Assembly: GCA_020747015.1 (NCBI GenBank)
Contig: JAGTJM010000005.1
Location: 1-64,000, forward strand
Direction of reading: 5' to 3'
DNA length: 64,000 bases
Source of the DNA: Pyrenochaeta sp. MPI-SDFR-AT-0127
Taxonomy: Eukaryota; Ascomycota; Dothideomycetes; Pleosporales; Cucurbitariaceae
Shown here: positions 11,705 through 23,100 of the stretch, piece by piece
Layout: each line of letters opens with the position of its first letter
Numbering within the stretch: position 1 is the first letter of the stretch
Program-made: the position numbers and the translations under genes
Notes under the pieces: model-generated
What the model saw: only the letters and a program-made list of their open reading frames with translations
Told to the model about the DNA's origin: nothing
Databases searched by the model: none

Positions 11705-14172
11705 ATGAACGGGTATCCGCCACAGATGGCGCCGCCCGCCTCACCTTGGAAGGCTGTTAGAACTGAAGACGGAAAGGAATACTACTTCAATGCGGCTACG
11801 AACGTGACCACATGGGAGAAGCCCGACGAATTGAAAGACGAGGTCGAGGTGAGTGTACGCCTTCCCCTCTCGGTTTACTTACTAACGCTAGGTAGCGCGC
11901 AATCGCAGGCACCGGCTGGGCAATTCATAAGGCGGATGGCAAGGTATACTTTGCCCACACGGAGACGAAGCAGACAACGTGGAACATCCCCGACATCGTG
12001 CAGAAGAATATCGATCGCAACAAGCAGAACCAGCCACCTCAGCGTCCTCCTGGTGGGCCTACTGGTTGGGCTGCTGGGCCCTCTCCACATCCCTCGTCGT
12101 TCGATAACAGGCGTCCCGACCGTGATGAATACCGCCCAGACCGACATGAACGTGACCGTGATCGCGATCGGGAGTCTGGGTTTGGCGGCGACAGGCCAAA
12201 TATCAGCTTCACGACTGGTACTGAGCTTCAATTTTCCAGTCCGCAGGAAGCAGAGGCTGCCTTTATGAAGGTGCTCAAGCAGATGAAAGTGCAGCCTGAT
12301 TGGGACTGGCAGCAAGCTGTGCGTGCTGGTGTCAAGGACACCAATTGGCGCGCTATCCCGGAGCCCGAGAAGCGCGAGGAGGCATTCAAGAAGTACTGCG
12401 AAGACTTGCGCGCTCAAGAAAAGCACAAGGAGCAGGATCGCCAAGCCAAACTGCGTGCTGACTTTACTGCGATGCTTCGGTCCCATCCAGAGATCAAGTA
12501 CTACACCCGCTGGAGGACCGCTTTGCCAGTTATCGAGGAAGAGAGCATCTTCCGCTCAGCCAAGGACGATAGTGAGCGAAGGTCTCTCTATGAGGAATAC
12601 ATCATGACCTTGAAGAAAGCGCACGAGGAGAAAGAAGCAGAGAATCGGCGTTCGGCTCTTGATGAAGTGATGGGTCTGCTACAAGTTCTGGAGCTCGAGC
12701 CGTTTACCCGCTGGCACACTGCTGAAGAGAAGCTTGAGAACAACGATGAGTTTAATGGCGAGAAGTTTCAGTCGCTCACACGGATGGACGTCCTCAACCA
12801 GTTCGAAAAGCATATCAGACAACTTCAGCGCGAGCACAACGACCGAGTACAAGCCGACAGAAGAGTAAAGCACAGACTTGAGCGTAAGAATCGCGACGCT
12901 TTCATAGCCCTCCTAAACGAGCTCAGGGAGAAAGGCAAGCTCAAAGCTGGTACTAAGTGGAAGGACATTCACGATACGATCCAGACGGATCCTCGCTATA
13001 TTTCTATGCTTGGGCAGGGCGGATCATCTCCTGTGGACCTGTTCTGGGATGCCCTTGAGGAGGAAGAGGGCAAGTTCCGTACTTTGCGTCGTTACGCGCT
13101 GGATGTTCTTGAGGTAGGCTATTGCTATGCACACTAATGAGACAAGTACGCTAACAACCCACATAGCAACAACGCTTCGAGGTTACGACGGCAACCCCTG
13201 TGGAAGAGTTCCTAAGTGTCATGCGAACAGATCCTCGCACCGCTAACATTGACGAGCAGTCGATGCACAGCATCTACAACTATGTGATTACGAAAGTAAA
13301 AAAACGAGAGGAGGATGAGCGCCGAGACGAGGAGCACAACGAGCGTTACGCTATGGACGCCCTCCGATCTGTCATCAAGCGTCTGGATCCACCAGTGTCG
13401 CTATCAGATACCTGGGAAGTGGTACGTCCCCGTGTTGAGAAGGCAGACGAGTACCGCACACTGAAATCAGATACCCTTCGCGAATCGGTCTTCGACAAGT
13501 ACATGCGCCGTCTGAAGGAAAGAGACAGCGATCGAAGGGACCGAAGCCGACGTGATGAGCGCGACCGTGATAGAGACAGGCGCGATCGAGATCGTGAGTA
13601 CCGCAACGGACATTCTGACTCCCATCGCCGTCATCGTACGCGTACTCGCTCACCTGAACATGATCCGTACGCTGCAGAGCGTCGACGGGCACAGCAGGAT
13701 AGAGAGGCACGCTACAGGAACAACGATAGCACAGGCTTGTCCCCTCCCCCTCCTCGCCGCGAAAGACGAGACGATGACCGGTATGAACGCTCTCGACGGA
13801 GCCCTGCAGGCGATCATTACGGTCGGGAGCGCCGCGAGCGCGAAGCCGAGCGTGAGCGATCATACGTCAGTAGAGCCGATCCGCGCGAAGAGAGTGTTAG
13901 CTTGTTAGATTACGGTGACAGTGGTGGTCGCACATCATCCACAAGACGCCGTCGCGAGAGTGATGAGAGTACGAGCAGGCGTGACCGTGATGCCAAGGTA
14001 CGCCGAATCCCTGGTTCTGAATACTATGATACTGATTATTTAGCGTGTTCGCTACTCCCCACGCGCCGACCGCAAGTCGAAAACCCCTGTCCCTGCACCA
14101 GTTAAAAAGGTAGAAGAAGATGACCATGCCCTTCGATCTGGGAGCGAGGAGGGCGAAATTGAAGAGGATTAG
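11705..14172 (+). CDS. PRP40: Pre-mRNA-processing factor Prp40 (WW-FF protein of U1 snRNP)
   Basis: Four exons: 11705-11848, 11896-13113, 13167-13997 and 14044-14172; introns 47, 53 and 46 bp; 774 codons (773 aa). Two WW domains lie at about residues 14-42 (SPWKAVRTEDGKEYYFN...TTWEKP) and 54-82 (TGWAIHKADGKVYFAH...TTWNIP). About five FF repeats follow, near residues 170-225, 238-287, 307-355, 384-435 and 516-575, each with the W/F-helix pattern (for example PDWDWQQAVRAG, YYTRWRTALP, PFTRWHTAEEKL). The tail (576-773) is a long Arg/Asp/Glu-rich RD-type region ending EEGEIEED. Prp40 bridges the 5' and 3' splice sites by contacting branchpoint protein and the polymerase II C-terminal domain through its WW domains. 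The last small exon is needed to reach the conserved acidic terminus. It shares a 210 bp divergent promoter with TRS65. Confidence 0.94.
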
Positions 14173-14922
14173 ATGTTTCTTCTTAATTTCGTCCTCAGCG
14201 TCCGGTACTGGCGCGATCTCATATCAAGGACGAGCTCGGCGCCCGGTTTAAAGTAAGTAGTCTACTATGGTTTCTTTCTTATCAAGCTTAGATAGATTCG
14301 GCTACGTAGCTACCGATAAATCTCCTGGGCTAGTGTAGCTTGACAGAAGGCATTTATCTCTTACACAGACCTACATCCGTAATAAGCCTAAAGGCTCTTA
14401 TGATAGTAGAACGCCTGCATGTGTGATGACTCGTGAAGCCGAGTCACTCTCTACCCTGAACCACCTGCATTCTCAATAGTATGACATGTGTTCCCAGGTA
14501 CAAAGGGGTCTAATGACTCATGTATTGCCTTGAGAAAGGACAGTGATTTGAGTCGTAGCTGCGAAACGACCGATTTCGATTATGCCAAAACAGCCCCACA
14601 ATGCGTCGACTTGAGTAAAGACCAATGGCTATATATGATCAGAATACAAAAACCTAACTCAGGCCTCTTTCATCTCATAAGATCACCACCTTGATGATGA
14701 AGCAAGGCGAATTGTAACGACTTCGGCTATGTGTTTCGTAGTGTTGAAGGTCTCGGTGAACCTCGGTACTTGCAGCTGAACCCCAGATCTCCACCCTCCG
14801 TCTCCGCAGTCAGTGTAACATTTATATACCGAGCCGATCACCACCATCATGTAGCTCATACACAGGGGGCCCAGCTGCTCGCTTGAATTGTACCAAGATA
14901 TCCAGTTGTCCTTGCTCTCAAC
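14173..14922. promoter_or_regulatory. PRP40 3' flank and acyl-CoA dehydrogenase promoter
   Basis: A 750 bp region between two plus-strand genes. The first half is AT-richer and probably holds the PRP40 3' untranslated region. The last 200 bp should contain the promoter of the dehydrogenase; it includes a CCTCGG element (separate entry) and a TTTATATACC stretch at about 14820-14829 that could act as a TATA box about 95 bp before the ATG. Confidence 0.5.
14761..14766 (+). promoter_or_regulatory. CCTCGG element, candidate FarA/FarB/CTF1 site
   Basis: CCTCGG lies 157 bp upstream of the acyl-CoA dehydrogenase ATG. CCTCGG is the published core recognised by the Aspergillus FarA/FarB and Fusarium CTF1 regulators of fatty-acid genes. 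A 6-mer occurs by chance about once every 2 kb when both strands are counted, so position and gene context are the only support. Confidence 0.35.
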
Positions 14923-16358
14923 ATGTCCTCCACAGCCTTCGTCCCCTTCTCCGAGCCACCCTACATCCTCGGCCTACCTTCGCCATACTACAAGGAAACA
15001 CATCTAAGATGGCAGAAAGCATGTCGCGAGTTCGTGGACAAGTATCTTCTGGAGAAGTCGCTCGAATGGGATACTGCGGAAACACTTCCTGAACATGTTT
15101 TCGAAACATTTGCGAAGAACGGCATGCTGCTGCCCACTCTACCAGCACCTCTTCCAGTTGAGTGGCTGAAGAAGCTGGGCATCCATGACATCCTTGGTGT
15201 TGTGAAGGTCGAGGAGTGGGATTATATTCATACTATGATATATGCGGATGAGGTATGTTGTTGCTAGTCTTATCAGAGTCATGAATATGGCTGATGAAGC
15301 AAAACAGATGGCACGAACCGGCCTGGCAGGTCCAGCTGGTAGTCTGACCACTGGCATGTCCTTTGGTGTTCCACCCATCATCAAATACGGCAACAGGCAA
15401 TTGCAAGAGCGCTTCCTCCCCGAACTCCTCACCGGCAAGAAGAGGACATGCATCGCCATCACCGAGCCAGAGGCTGGATCCGATGTGGCGCAGATCACCA
15501 CAACCGCGGTGAAGTCAAAGGATGGGAAGCATTACATTGTCAATGGCACGAAGAAGTGGATCACAAATGGTATTTGGGCGGAATACTCGTCAATGGCTGT
15601 ACGAACGGGCGGGCCAGGACCTTCAGGCTTGTCGATGCTGGTTGTGCCCTTGAAAGGATACCCAGGCGTCAATATGCGGAGACTTAAGGTCGGTGGACAG
15701 GTTTCTGCAGGAACAACATTCATCGAGCTCGATGACGTAAAGGTCCCAGTAGAGAACCTCATTGGCGATGAAGGCATGGGCATGAAGTACATGTACGTAC
15801 ACAACTGTGCCTTTTCGAGACGTTCAACTGACAAAGAACAGTATGACAAACTTCAACCACGAGCGCCTCTCCATCGCCATCGGCGCCACACGACAAGCCC
15901 GTGTGGCCCTCAGCGCAGCAATGGAATACGTCCTCAAGCGCGAAGCCTTCTCCAAGCCGCTCATCGACCAGCCCGTCGTACGTCACCGTCTCGCAAAAGC
16001 CGGCGCGCTCCTTGAATCGCAGTGGGCGTGGGTCGAGCAGTTTGTCTACCAGATGACACAGCTCCCAAAAGCTACTGCGGATATTGAACTGGGAGGTTTG
16101 ACAGCGATGGTCAAGGCGCAAAGTGGCATTGTACTGAACGAGTGTGCCCAGACTGCGCAGTTGCTGTTCGGCGGGAATGGGTATACCAAGAGTGGCCAGG
16201 GGGAGTTGATTGAAAGGATTTACAGGGAAGTTCCAGGCATAAGAATTCCAGGAGGAAGCGAGGATGTCATGCTCGATCTTGGTGTGAGGCAATTGGTCAA
16301 GAATTTCAAGAACAAGACGAAAGCGTTGGAGAAGCCGTCAGGGTCATCAAAGCTATGA
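14923..16358 (+). CDS. Acyl-CoA dehydrogenase family flavoprotein
   Basis: Three exons: 14923-15252, 15308-15792 and 15842-16358; introns 55 and 49 bp; 444 codons (443 aa). The three ACAD domains are in order. An N-terminal helical part contains the substrate/FAD-facing MARTGLAGPAGSLTTGMSFG segment. The middle beta-domain has the family signature CIAITEPEAGSDV at about residue 158 and WITNG. The C-terminal helical domain begins at NFNHERLSIAIGA and ends with LLFGGNGYTKSGQGELIERIYREV. It should oxidise an acyl-CoA (alpha-beta desaturation) with FAD, passing electrons to ETF in mitochondria or to oxygen in peroxisomes. There is no clear N-terminal mitochondrial presequence and no PTS1 (the end is SSKL, which differs from SKL only in its context and could function as a C-terminal SKL). 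Indeed the last three residues read S-K-L, a canonical peroxisomal targeting signal, so a peroxisomal location is the better guess. Chain-length preference is unknown. Confidence 0.9.
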
Positions 16359-16889
16359 GGACACTACTGGCGACTGCTTCCTAGGATTTTCCTGTACCAT
16401 ACATTTATAATCAGAATTCCACAATTCTTCCAAATGTATGTACACCTCTGCTGTGAATATTATTTGGTGATGTTTGGCGTTACCAAGCACTCGACAACTC
16501 GTATCTGCAAGTCGAAATTGTTTGGTAACCCTACGTAGCAACATCAGCATACGTTCAAGGCATCAGGATTCATGTTTAGTCTTGACGAGTATTTATCTTC
16601 GTCACTGAACGCTCTTGGCTGGCGTTATTTGGTGGTTCCCGACGTGGTTATTCGTGTCGCACTATATGGCAATCAAATCAGCTCCAGGATGGGAAATCGT
16701 ATTCGGGATTTCCATCCGCCTATTTACTCCAGGACTTGGCTGGTCGCCCTGTGTGGAAAGTCAAAGGCTGAAGGTGTGATTATGTCTATATAAATTAACG
16801 CAACTCAACGGGCTTGTGGAGTGTCTTGAGCACTGGTTTGCGTCGTGTATTGTCGTTGCCGGTCACAAACAGTACGCATATCGATCACG
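16359..16889. promoter_or_regulatory. Upstream region of the secreted cysteine-rich protein gene
   Basis: A 531 bp gap between two plus-strand genes. The proximal part contains a good TATA box (separate entry). The rest is moderately AT-rich, with nothing else recognised. Confidence 0.45.
16787..16795 (+). promoter_or_regulatory. TATA box of the secreted cysteine-rich protein gene
   Basis: TATATAAAT lies about 100 bp upstream of the ATG at 16890, followed by a short pyrimidine-containing stretch. A strong TATA element at this spacing is common in highly expressed or inducible fungal genes and much less so in housekeeping genes. The evidence is position and consensus only. Confidence 0.5.
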
Positions 16890-17318
16890 ATGAAATTTAT
16901 TTCTCCTCTCGCAGTTCTGTTCACCGTCGCTCTTGCTGCACCGGTCGCTATGTCACCCATGAGCCTCAACGTGAGAGGACTTGGTAACGATTGTTACTGC
17001 GCAAGACCAATATGTCCGATGGAGCTGATCGCAGTAAGTCCTCGATTTGTATCCTTTCTCTTACCAGTTGAGAGGACGACAGTGGCATTCGGAAATGCTT
17101 GTGCTGATCAAGAAATAAGGAATGCAAGTGCAAAAACGAGCATGCGGAAATGTGCTACAAGGCGAATGTGGCAAATGGCTTTGATTGTGCAAAGCCAATT
17201 CCTGAAGTAAGTGTGAACCCATGGTACTCCTGTCAGCCTCGTGAGAAGCGGAAAGTACTGTTACACCGTTTGTCAAGCGTAGACTGATCGTGTGCAGATA
17301 TGCGGTGTTATTGCGTAG
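16890..17318 (+). CDS. Small secreted cysteine-rich protein (effector-like candidate)
   Basis: Not recognised as a named family. Three exons: 16890-17033, 17120-17206 and 17298-17318; introns of 86 and 91 bp, all junctions in phase 0; 84 codons (83 aa). The N-terminus MKFISPLAVLFTVALAAPVA is a classical signal peptide, with cleavage likely after residue 16-20. The mature part of about 63 residues has eight cysteines, arranged as NDCYCARPIC, then ECKC, MC, DC and IC, an even number consistent with four disulphides. The second exon starts exactly at the ECKC motif and the last exon adds only ICGVIA. An alternative upstream acceptor at about 17068 would run into a stop, which favours the model. 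A TATA box sits about 100 bp upstream, and a 2.8 kb gene-free stretch follows. Small size, secretion and cysteine content are typical of fungal effectors and antimicrobial or hydrophobin-like proteins, but no activity can be inferred. Confidence 0.75.
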
Positions 17319-20102
17319 TTCCTTCCTCTCCTCATGAGCTCCAGATGGCGCTGGATGGTGTCTAGTGTATGTTGTTATTCAACAAGGAAAATGTCAAGAA
17401 ATCTACATTTGCACTCGATCTGTCAATAATCTGTCTCTAATGCAGATTGTATAGTTCGACACACTGAGTGTGTGTGACAGCGATCGTGAATTCAACTCGA
17501 GCCACTCTACAACGAGACAGTGGCGTTTCCCAAGGGAGAGTATTTACGCGAACGAGGCCTCCAGCAATGCTCGTTAGTAAGATCCAATGATTTGCAATAC
17601 TTTTCCAGAAATTGACGCATCTGTTGCTGACACTGGCCCCTTGATTTTCTTTCAACCCGCGGATTGGGTTTCCGGATTGTGATCGGAAAACTAGTCCGAG
17701 TTCCGTTTCCACATTCCGAAAGTGTATTTTTGCATGTCGGCCGTGTCATTGCAAACGCGTCTCGGTGTCCTCGCACGTCTCACAGTCACATCATCCACGA
17801 AGGGGTAGTTGTCGCCTCAGAAGGTGCAAACTAGACGGAGGTTCACCAAGCTTGCTATAAGTGACGGGAATTCGGATCTGATTCAGAGTCCTGGTGAAAA
17901 TCTGCCGAGCTCGTTCTTTGATCCTTGTTCGTATGCACGTATGCGCGCATGCAATCTGCAAGCCTCAACGAGATTCTGCAACCATCAGGGTGTGCCACGA
18001 TGTGGCAATTGCCAAAGAAATGTCAAATGCGACCCGGGCTTTTCCGTGGAACCATGTGTAAATCTCCCAACACATTCTGGACGTTGCTCTGGAAATTAAG
18101 CTGCATGGCGGCTTTGTAATGTAGATCGTGTGGGGCGGAGACGCATCAAGTGCTTTCCGAGAAAGAGCACGCGAGCTCGAGGAGCCAGGAGTCGCTCAGT
18201 CACAAGCGGATTGTGTTCGATTCGGAGAAGCTGACTCAATATCTGCTCCCCATGTGATCCAGAGCCTCAGCTTTGACGTGCCACAAAGGGGACCCAGCTT
18301 TGGGACCACGTTGCGGACCGCCTTGCAAGCTGCAGACCTTGTGACGTGCTAGAGCAACGCCATTGATGATCGGAACGCCGATGGGAAATCGCAAGTTTTG
18401 ATCATTTGTACCTGCGGTGAGGCTGGAGATGGTTGTGTCAGTCACAGTGCTTGACCGCAAACAGGCATTGGGGGGTGCCAGATTGGTGACACGATGCATG
18501 GTGCGGCCGCGGATACCAGACGATCGCTGTCACAAATTTTGATGTGCAGAAGCAGCCGAGCGTTCTAGTAAGATTGTGGAAGAGTGAATGTCTGCTTCGG
18601 CGGCTTGGTAGCCAACGGCTTGGACTTATCCGAGTCTTCACCGAGATGGGCAAGCGTCCCCCGCAATCTTGGTACTGGACAGGGATCACCTCCACCCGTT
18701 CGCTGGGCATTGCCAATCGCAGAGCATTTTTTAACGTTTACCGCGAACTCTAGGCATGTTCAGCATGATTTCTAGAGCATGTTTAATCAGTGGTCTGGTG
18801 GGCCACAGGAGTAGCCTCCTCAGCAGTCCATTGACAGAGAGACTTTGAACTGAGTTGGAGCTTTCCAGATGAAGGGCTGGCTAAGGGACGGATGGACTAG
18901 TACAAGTCAGACATGGGGCGCCCGTGTATACGGACAATTAGGCCAAGGTGCGGTGTATTTTGGCCCTGTCACGCCCCTAGATGGGCTTAGATGCCTGGCC
19001 GAGTTCCATGGCTGTGGTAATCGACAAATTAACTGGACGGATGTCCTCCGTTGTCCAGTATTGCCATGCCTCCGATCACCGATTATAATACATGTAGTCA
19101 GATTTCTGACCCCATGGCAGCGCGTCATCGCAAGGGCAGATTGAGCTGTTACGCACGAAAGGAGGACAATGTCACTGAAGCGGTCAGCCCCATGGTAAGA
19201 AGACGGCACATCGCAAGCACTAACGGTCAGGGTGCAGATTTTAATTGGAGTCTGCATCGGAGCAGTGGACCTCTCCGACTGTGGCCAAAAATGCCGCGAG
19301 GCACATTGGGCAAGACTTGAGACACCTGTGGACGTGTCACGTGTAGTAGCGCGGCTAGCACTTCGGCTATGAAATCCAGAGCCATCTAGCTTGGTCATGT
19401 ACCCGCAAGCCTGACACCAATCATGTCGCACCTGGGATATCCAATTCCGCCTCTCTTCCACCAAGGATCCCGCTCCAGAGGCGACCCTCCGAGCACGATG
19501 GAACATGCCGATTCAACATCATCGCCGACCCCACATCCGCTATGACTCGGGTGGCTGATCGAGACACGAAGCCCAAAAAGGCTTGCAAAACCTCGTGCAC
19601 CTGCAAGGCCAACCATGATGCTTGGCGTTCACAGGCTCGAGAGAAGGCAGTGTCTGCTGAAAGGGCAGGGTCGGCTTTGAAAAATTATAGGAGCCGCGGC
19701 ATATTCCACGCGTGCAAGGAAGAGGCTGCAGCTGACGTCGGCCGACGCTTTTGGCCCTCAGATGCGGCCTTTGTCCCGAGAGCATCCGAGGACGACCGGC
19801 GCCTCTTTGACGCCAAGGGTAAAGCGCCGACCATCCGCATCTGGGGACTGGGGTATGCACTAAGGATCCCCAGTGGGGACGGAGACGGCGTCATGAGCGT
19901 TAATCGTCCCAAGTGAATCGCGGCTTGCTACCGTGCCCTGAGCACGACTAACCCTGCCATGGCATCCACTTTCGCGAAACTAAGTGCCGATACATAATCT
20001 TCGCGTGCCCCCAGGCCCCCTCGCGTGTGTCGTCGTACTATCTAATCCTCTTCCCAACCCATACACTGGCAACTAGACCTCAGACGACAACAGCTTGCCG
20101 CC
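17319..20102. other. Gene-poor stretch upstream of the Zn2Cys6 regulator
   Basis: A 2.8 kb region, the longest gap in the window. Open frames of up to 199 codons occur (for example 18907-19506 minus, 19542-19916 plus), but they overlap one another, lack recognisable motifs and have no conserved look. The right end must hold the regulator promoter; it has a CCGAGG (CCTCGG on the minus strand) at 19786-19791. I see no transposon termini or obvious long repeat. Confidence 0.5.
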
Positions 20103-23100
20103 ATGTCTGACTATTCCGGATCACCGTCAGACCATCATCACGATTTCCAACCCCCGAAGCGAAAAGCAACCCAAGCTGGCCTCGATGGACACGCAACCGG
20201 ACGATCAGTGAAGAGGAGGGCTTCAAAGGCGTGTCAGTGTTGTCGAGCTCGCAAAGTCAGATGCAATGTCACTGAGCATGGCGCTCCGTGCACAAATTGC
20301 AGACTGGACGAGGTGGACTGCATCGTGTCGGAGAGCAGGCGCAAAAAGTTAGTTTATCCCTTTCCGTGCAGCATCCGACGGCCGCTAGCCGCAAACACGA
20401 ACACCTGAATTACAAGCAAACACGTTAGTTTAGCATGTTCTGTCGAGTGGCGTCATGCGAAGTTTGTTTGAGGTTCGGTGCTTCTGGGCAAGCCACTTGC
20501 ATTGCGTTGAATCTGTCACGTTCGCCAAAGCCGTTGTAGGCAACGATTGTCGACAGATCTACACCACATATACAAAGTTTTTGCTGACAGTGGTAGAAAA
20601 TGGACCAAAGATGACGAGCAACATGCGGAAACTACCAGCTCCGTATCGAATCCCAACCGCAAACTCGCTTCGCGTGACGCCCTAGACAGCATTCAGAGCT
20701 TGAAATCAGGCTCATCGCAAGGTTCGCATGAGCCAGAACCACGACGCGATGAGCATGTACCTCACTCCATATGTGCGTTACTTTGAAATCAGCGAGACTG
20801 TTCTCCATCACATATACTGACTAGGTTATAGACCAAAGCCATGGACATCGCATCAGCTCCACGACCAATCTTTCAGAACTGCAGCGTCGTATGTCAGCCA
20901 ATTCACAAATCAACGGTCTACCAACATTGCCATTTACGCCATTCTCAAATGACTCCCGGGCTTCATTTTTTGGCAACATACCCCAGAAGTCCTCTTCCGC
21001 TGAACTTCCACGATACATTAAGCCGCTCCCAGCCAGAATTGGACCAGAGGAGATCTCGTATCTGGAGAAAAAAGGAGCCCTGACTGTGCCCAAGGGGACT
21101 TTACGCAGCGAGATGCTTCGCGCCTACGTTGAATTTGTTCACCCGTACATGCCACTGCTGGATTTGCACGATTTCTTGAAAATCATCGATCGACAGGATG
21201 GCAGTAATGGTAAGGTCAGCTTGATCTTGTTTCAAGCTGTCATGTTTGCTGGTTCGGCCTTCATCGATATGCAGCATTTGCAGTCTGCAGGCTATGCTAC
21301 ACGAAAAGAAGCGCGCAAGGATTTTTTCCAAAAGACCAGAGTAAGTCAAAGCCCCGTTCTCGGAACTCTTGGGAGACCGCTCTTCGGCCGAGGCGGAAGT
21401 TGTCGTCGGAGGGTCCGAGACTCGTGCACATGTTCGCACATGTTCACATGTGAAATATGATCGCGAAAATCCCATGCTTCGGCAACAGTGAACAAGTGAC
21501 TGATCCTGGAACAGATATTGTATGACTTCGATTACGAATCCGACCGTGTTTCGCTAGTTCAGGCTCTGCTGCTCTTGACATACTACTATGAAACCCCAGA
21601 TGACCAAAAGGACACTTGGCACTGGATGGGCGTTGCGACATCTGTGGCGCACACCATTGGACTTCATCGCAATCCAGACAACACAAACCTTGACCCTAAG
21701 CGTGTTAAGCTTTGGAAGAGAATTTGGTGGTCGACGTATATGCGGGATCGTCTCATCGCCCTCGGTATGCGGCGTCCGACAAGAATAAAGACTGAAGACT
21801 TTGATGTCCCTATGCTCACATTAGATGACTTCGAAATTGCCTCGCTCCCGGACTCGATCACTTGCATTCCACAGGACTGTCGCGTAGCCCGAGATGCTGA
21901 TGTGCAACGACAATTAGCCATAATGTGCATCGAGAAAGCCAGGCTTTGCCTTTGCATATCACACGTGCTGTCTAAGCAATATTGCGTTTTGAACAACAAT
22001 CATGGGCTGCAGAATGACCGTACCACAATGATGCTCCTACCTAAGAAGCTTGACCCAGAGACAAGTGAAGTCAAGACCTGCGACGAGGAGCTCCAGAAAT
22101 GGGTCACTGGATTGCCCGAGGAAGCCAGATACAAAGAAACACTCACTGGTGAGGCATCGATAGACTTGGCGCGATCATTGTTACATATGGTCTTCTTCAC
22201 GACTTTGTCAGCTCTCCATCGCCCTCAGGTTTTGCCTAATTCCCAAGCCGGTCCAGCCAGTACTCCAGCAGTAAATATCGAATCCGATCTCCTCGATGTC
22301 TCTCGCCGTAACGTTCGCCGTGCAGCCTCAGCTATTACCTCGATTGCTCAACGTCTTGACACTGGTGGCTTAGTCAAGTATTTGCCAACAACAGGCGTCA
22401 CTGTCCTTCTACCAGCCATCATAATTCACCTTCTTGATATCAAAGCCCCTGAGGAGGAAACACGCCGTTCCTCACTACGTGGTTTCTGCCAATGCATGGC
22501 CGTAATGGGCAAGCTGCGTGATCTTTACGCAGCAGCCGACTACTCCGTCGCCTTCCTTGAAGCCGCTATTCGCAAAGCAGGTATCCATGTCGCCCCTATG
22601 CCTGCTCAAACCTCGCCAATGTCCAAGCCTTCGCCTGTGACCAGCGTGGAAGACTTAGTCGACGCAGGTCGAAGACTCGATCTGGTGAATGGTGCAACAG
22701 CTTCCCAGTCTTTGCACCGCTCGACGCTCACTCCGCCGCCAGACAGCGGAACAACGAATATGCATGCCCTAGAAAAACAGCACCACGAGCCAAATGTCAC
22801 CGATGAAGAAGTCGCGCGAAGACTTGAAACTTTCTTGGCATCCACACCGCCAGAGTCAGATCACGAGCACATGTCCAGTATCACCATTTCTCAGGAGACA
22901 CCTGGTGCTATGGCTACTGCACCTGCCGTACATTCGCATGAATCACTGAACTTCCACAGTAAGTGGAATTTGATGGATTTGCCACCGAATCCGTTCATGA
23001 ACATCAACCACCACAAGGATGATGAGATGTTGTTTTCCAGTCTCCCACTCAACAACGAGTACGATGATGGAGATTTCGATTCGTTGCTAAATCTGGATGC

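Noticed and set aside
17809..18099. Cysteine-containing 96-codon frame that could be a second small secreted protein
   Set aside because: It starts at TTG rather than ATG, has no signal peptide, and no splice option supplies one.
18907..19506. 199-codon open frame on the minus strand in the gene-poor region
   Set aside because: No recognisable motif; it overlaps other frames, and its Arg/Ser/Cys-rich composition is typical of antisense frames in GC-rich DNA.
19542..19916. 124-codon plus-strand frame upstream of the zinc-cluster regulator
   Set aside because: It begins with a cysteine-containing stretch that briefly looks like a domain, but no motif follows; it lies in the expected promoter.
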